This document shows positions 60,332 to 64,000 of a DNA stretch of 64,000 nt, one piece after another. The notes below the pieces were generated by a model, which worked only from the letters and a program-made list of their open reading frames with translations, did not search any database and was not told where the DNA came from. Source of the stretch: Voacanga thouarsii (taxonomy: Eukaryota; Streptophyta; Magnoliopsida; Gentianales; Apocynaceae); NCBI GenBank assembly GCA_026120185.1, contig JANUWF010001161.1, forward strand, positions 3,110,001-3,174,000. The letters run 5' to 3'. A program made the translations under genes and the position numbers. The number at the start of each line of letters is the position of its first letter. The stretch's first letter is position 1.

Positions 60332-61881
60332 ACAAATGAGTTATTCTTGGTTACCTTGATGATGTTCTTGAGACTTCAAAAAATAAAAACTAGTTTTGAT
60401 CCGAATGCCAATTCTTGTTTTCGAGATTTGGTGTTATAAATTCCAGAAATGAACTCTAGGGAGTATGTAGGAGTAATCTTGAGTTTTTGAGAGGGATTGG
60501 AGGAGTTTAGAATAAGTTTTAGATTGAAGAAAGCTAGTGTGTGTTCTTGGTGAAAATTTAGAGTGTCTGAGGGAAATATGCTGCATGAAATCTGGGAATG
60601 CTGGCTGAATGGTTTAGGGAGTTTAGGAGTTTTTGGTTTTTAGCTTAGAGCAGAAGAGAGAAATCTAATTGTTTGAAATTCAAATAGAGAGATTTGAGGA
60701 GTGGTTTGGGGTATAGGATATGTTAATAGTGTTTGATTGATGGAGGTTTCTTGGAGCTACAATAGAGCCCGCTGGACTGGATTGCTTTGTTGAAATGAAT
60801 GAAGATTGATGGAGCTTTAAGGATAGCAAAAATTCAGAGCTCAATGGCAGTGGAATTTCTGGCTATGAAGCCTAGTACAAGGGTTTTTTCAGGGAGCAAG
60901 TGCCGAAAATTTTTGAAGTCCAAATTGTAGTTTGAATGGAGTGATCTTAGGAGATATTTGAGTGTGGTTATGGAGTCCAAGTGTGCAAGGTAAGTGGAGA
61001 GGTTGGTGGCGTTCAGTTCATGGCTGAACAAGGGTCATTTTACAGAGGTTTGAGGGTGGTTTCTTCATTCTAGGCCTAAGGGAACAAAGCTGGAAATTTC
61101 TGGTTTCATGGTGTCCTAAGGCTCGAATGTTTGCTGCAATTTTCTATGCAGTTTTCTGCAATATTCCAGCCCTATTTGTAGAGGTTCTTGAGAGGTTTTT
61201 AAGGGTCATTTAAGGTTGGTTTCCAGCCTTCTTTATAGAGGAAAAGCAGAGGAGTCCTGCTGGATTGAAGGTAGAAGAAAACAGCTTCATTTTCTAGTTG
61301 AAGGTAGCGTAACTGCCCAGAATTTTTTTCTGGTTTGTGCAGTTTTTTGTGTAGTCCAAATTACACAAAATTTTCAGTCTTTAAGATGAATAACTTGGCC
61401 ATATTTCTGGTAGTAAATGAGTAAGAATGCTGGCTGTGTTTTTCGAAGGTTAGGCTGCTCGAGAATTTGGAAAATCTCCAGGTTTCTTCCATGAAGAACA
61501 TGATCACTACGAAGATAAGTTTGAAAGTTCAACCATGGTGATTAATTTCTCTTGGGAACCTTTCCTAACTCCTCTCCTATTTTCAGTCAATCCTCCAACT
61601 TCCAAGATCCATTTTCAAAACTCAAAGACAAGAGATCCTCACTAAATTTCCTGGAATTAAAAAGATGGATTTTGATAAATTTTGAACAAATTTAATTTGT
61701 GAAGGTGTTAGGACAAGCTAGAGGTAATAAATGGACAATAGTTCCTCTAGAATTCTATTTAGGACATGATGATAGAATTATGACATTCTCTTCATGTCTC
61801 TCCTAAGACAACATTCCTATCTTTATGGAATGTAAGAAAACAGAAATTCAAACTTAACTTAGATAATCATGATTAAAACTT

Positions 61882-61951
61882 ATGTGATGGGATTTGAACT
61901 CATGACCTTAGAGAATAATTCCCAAAGCTCTAACCAATAAACCACAACAAC
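61882..61951 (-). other. tRNA-like module in G3 5' LTR
   Basis: About 70 nt on the - strand. The B-box-like GAGTTCAAATCCC is kept, while the A-box-like half is more diverged (GGTTTATTGGTTAGAGC). It lies about 245 nt from the LTR start. Confidence 0.5.
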
Positions 61952-62200
61952 CCCTGTTCTTATTTTCTTACCCAAATATTCTTTTATTTAATCCACAAGC
62001 TATCTTCCTATTTTGACCTCAAGTAAAATTACCATTTTACCCTTCCTACTGAATAAGCATAACTAAACCTTTTAATCCATAAATCTTAATTTCAAAGCAC
62101 ATAAAATCATTCAAAAATATATATATTCATGCAAAATGATATGATATGCATTCCGACACACTTACTCTAGGGTTGGCTTTAGGTGGGGTTTTACATAGGT

Positions 62201-62841
62201 ATATCATTTCCTATTAGCAATATGTCATCTACATAAAATGATAAGAAAACGATTGTGCTTCCACTGCCCTTCTTGTATACACAAGGCTCATCCATGTTTT
62301 GAATGAAACCAAACTCTTTGATTGTTTCATGAAAACAAATGTTCCAACTCCTAGAAGCTTGCCTAAGTCCATAAATGGACCTTTGTAGCTTACACACCTT
62401 TGTCCTATCATTGGTTGTGAAACTCTTAGGTTGTGTCATATACATTTCTTCAGTTAGATTTTCGTTTTGGAAAGCTATTTTCACATAAATTTGCCAAATC
62501 TCATAATCATAATGAGCAGTAATGGCTAGGAGTATCCTGATGGATTTTAACATGGCTACTGGCGAGAGAGTTTCATCATAGTCAATACAATATTGTTGAC
62601 GATAACCCTTCGTCACTAGTCGTGCTTTTTAGGTAACTACGTTACCATCCATGTCCATTTTAATCTTGAAAACCCATTTGCACCTAATAGGTTTAATTCC
62701 TTTGGGTGGATCAACTAAAGTCCATACTTGGTTGTCGTACATGGAATCCATCTCTGACTTCATGGCCTCAAGCCATTTGCCAGATTCTAAACTGTTCAGA
62801 ACATCCTTGTAGGTAGTAGGCTCATCTTCATCTATGAGCAA
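62201..62841 (-). pseudogene. pol: Copia pol: RT N-terminal part (split by G3)
   Basis: Reverse transcriptase fingers and palm on the - strand: YKDVLNSLESGKWLEAMKSE, VWTLVDPPKGIKPIRCKWVF, then after one TAA near 62626, GYRQQYCIDYDETLSPVA, a damaged QIYVKIAFQNENL (Asp to Tyr at a catalytic position), CKLQRSIYGLRQASRSW and the catalytic FYVDDILLIGNDIP at the very end. G3 interrupts right after this; the rest of RT lies at 47950 and below. Both pieces are in the same orientation and order. Confidence 0.94.
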
Positions 62842-64000
62842 TACGTCATTGTGATCACTAATGAGAAATCCATATCACTCAGATGCCATACATATCCTAC
62901 TAGACCTACGAGGTTTTTGTGTAATAGAAGGTTCTCTATTCTCTCAATAGATGTGGGATCAGACGGTTGATCATTGTTTGTTTGATCTTTGTAAACTTCA
63001 CAAAGTTCAATTTTACTCTCACTGTCCCATTTGAGCATGTGCTCCTTCTCTAAGAAGATGGCATGCTTTGAAACAAACACTTTGTTTTCAAATGGTAGGT
63101 AAAAGTAATATCTGAAAGATTCTTTCGGAATCCCACAAACAAACACTTATCAGATTTACTGTCAAGTTTGTCTGACTGTGGCCTTTTAACAAATGCAGTA
63201 CAACTCCATACTCGCAAGTGAGATAACTTTGGTTTCTTACCGAAGAACATCTCAAACGGGTTAGAATTAACTGATTTTATCAGAACTCTATTTAGTATAT
63301 AAACAGAAGTCTCTAGTGCATACCCCCAAAAAGATTTTGGTAGGTCTGCAGAAGCCATCATGGTCCATACCATGTCTAAAAGGGTTCGATTCCTTCTCTC
63401 AGATACACCATTATGTTGAGGTGTATGTGGTGGAGTCCATTGGGATAATATCCCATTATCTCTAAGATAACTCAGAAACTCTTGGCTCACGTATTCTTCT
63501 TCTCGATCAGATCTTAGAGTCTTAATGCTTTTGCCAAGTTGTTTTTGTATTTCATTCTTGAAGTCTTTGAACTTATCAAAGGACTCGAATTTGTATTTCA
63601 TTAAATACAAATACCCATATCGTGAGAAATCATCCATAAAGGTTATGAAATAGTAATAACCTCCTCTTGCTTGTATTGACATTAGGCCACATACATCAAA
63701 ATGTATGAGTTCTAATAAATCCTTGGCCCATTCTCATTTTCCTGAAAAAGAAGTTTTAGCCATTTTACCTAGTAAATAAAACTCACATGTGCCATATGAT
63801 TCATAATCAAATGACCCTAAGTCACCAAGCTTATGTAATTTAAAAACACGATTTTCGTTTACATGGCCTAAACGACAATGCCAAAAGTAAGAAGTGTTAG
63901 AGTTATCTATTTTAGGTTTCTTATTGTTTATATTGGGTATTGGATTATCCAAGTCTAGAACATTTAAACCATTAACCAGAGTTGCTGAACCATAATGAAT
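62832..64000 (-). pseudogene. pol: Copia pol: integrase (runs off the window)
   Basis: 63952-63734 is the pre-integrase zinc-binding part (YFWHCRLGHVNENRVFKLHK, then CEFYLLGKM). 63682-63050 is the core: YYYFITFMDDFSRYGYLYLM (first Asp), LRSDREEEYVSQEF (second Asp), NGVSERRNRTLLDM (Glu) and LRVWSCTAF. A frameshift near 63110 leads to 63146-62832 (FLEKEHMLKWDSESK). A gap near 63683-63733 carries a stop. The gag part is outside the window. It catalyses DNA insertion in intact relatives. Confidence 0.92.

Larger units (their letters stand above)
47951..62195 (-). mobile_element. Gypsy element G3 (chromovirus-like), inserted in a Copia RT gene
   Basis: A 14.2-kb complete element on the - strand: 3' LTR 47951-52420, PPT, pol, gag, acidic pre-gag ORF, PBS, 5' LTR 57859-62195, and a perfect 5-bp duplication. 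It has the fewest stops of the gypsy copies here. In the first ~230 bp of the two LTRs I count about two dozen differences, so it is not recent. Confidence 0.96.
57859..62195 (-). repeat. G3 5' LTR (about 4.3 kb)
   Basis: Opens TGTAACACCCCAGTACC and ends GTGGGGTTTTACA (+ strand reading). It has an undisrupted tRNA-like module (about 61882-61951), a 68-bp GA tract, and an AT-rich part (59150-59720). ORFs at 58256, 58401, 58869, 60096 and 60834 are repeat sequence; 60096 codes only Ser-Leu repeats from the GA tract. Confidence 0.95.

Noticed and set aside
60096..60335. Ser-Leu repeat protein
   Set aside because: Produced by the GA microsatellite; no other support.

Overview
The window reads as plant nuclear DNA, most likely pericentromeric or other heterochromatin of a flowering plant. 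It is AT-rich and built almost entirely from decayed LTR retrotransposons. I see no host protein-coding gene, rRNA or functional tRNA gene. The species cannot be told from this sequence.

Layout. (1) 1-32.3 kb is a three-level nest of Ty3/gypsy chromovirus-like elements with very long LTRs (about 3-4.5 kb). Element G4 (+ strand, oldest) is the host. Its 5' LTR (1-1278 plus 28068-29838) was split by element G2 (- strand, 1279-28067). The 3' LTR of G2 was in turn split by element G1 (+ strand, 4383-16800). Target-site duplications (TSDs), PBS and PPT sites mark the ends. A homologous LTR at 26.85-26.9 kb shows the G1 target site without the insertion. (2) 32.3-35.8 kb holds the 3' end of an unrelated gypsy polyprotein, an LTR with PBS (G5), and a long Copia-LTR-like region. 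(3) 35781-42541 is a complete non-autonomous LTR element (here LARD-1) with a perfect TSD. It has a degenerate tRNA-Asp-type PBS, no polymerase, and one broken ORF resembling the plant-transposon-protein domain of PF20167. (4) 42.6-45.2 kb is a gypsy LTR (- strand) with a 25-bp tandem array. (5) 45.2 kb to the window end is a Ty1/copia element on the - strand (3' LTR, RNase H, RT, integrase). Its RT gene was split by gypsy element G3 (- strand, 47951-62195, TSD TAGGT).

Gene content. G1, G2 and G3 share one plan: LTR, tRNA-iMet-type PBS, an extra acidic ORF before gag, gag with two CCHC knuckles, protease, RT, RNase H, integrase, a chromodomain-like tail, PPT, LTR. Nearly all ORFs carry stops, and many are TAG where the sister copies have Gln or Trp. 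This fits decay by deamination at methylated CHG sites. The pre-gag ORF of G2 is still open (159 codons).

Most interesting signals. One is the conserved acidic pre-gag protein, which carries clustered SUMO-interacting-motif-like sequences in three sister elements and a looser version in G4. Another is a 70-71 nt tRNA-like module with A-box- and B-box-like sequence at a fixed place in the LTRs of G1, G2 and G3. A third is the non-autonomous element with the PF20167-like ORF. A fourth is a GC-richer foreign block, possibly organellar, inside one LTR copy.
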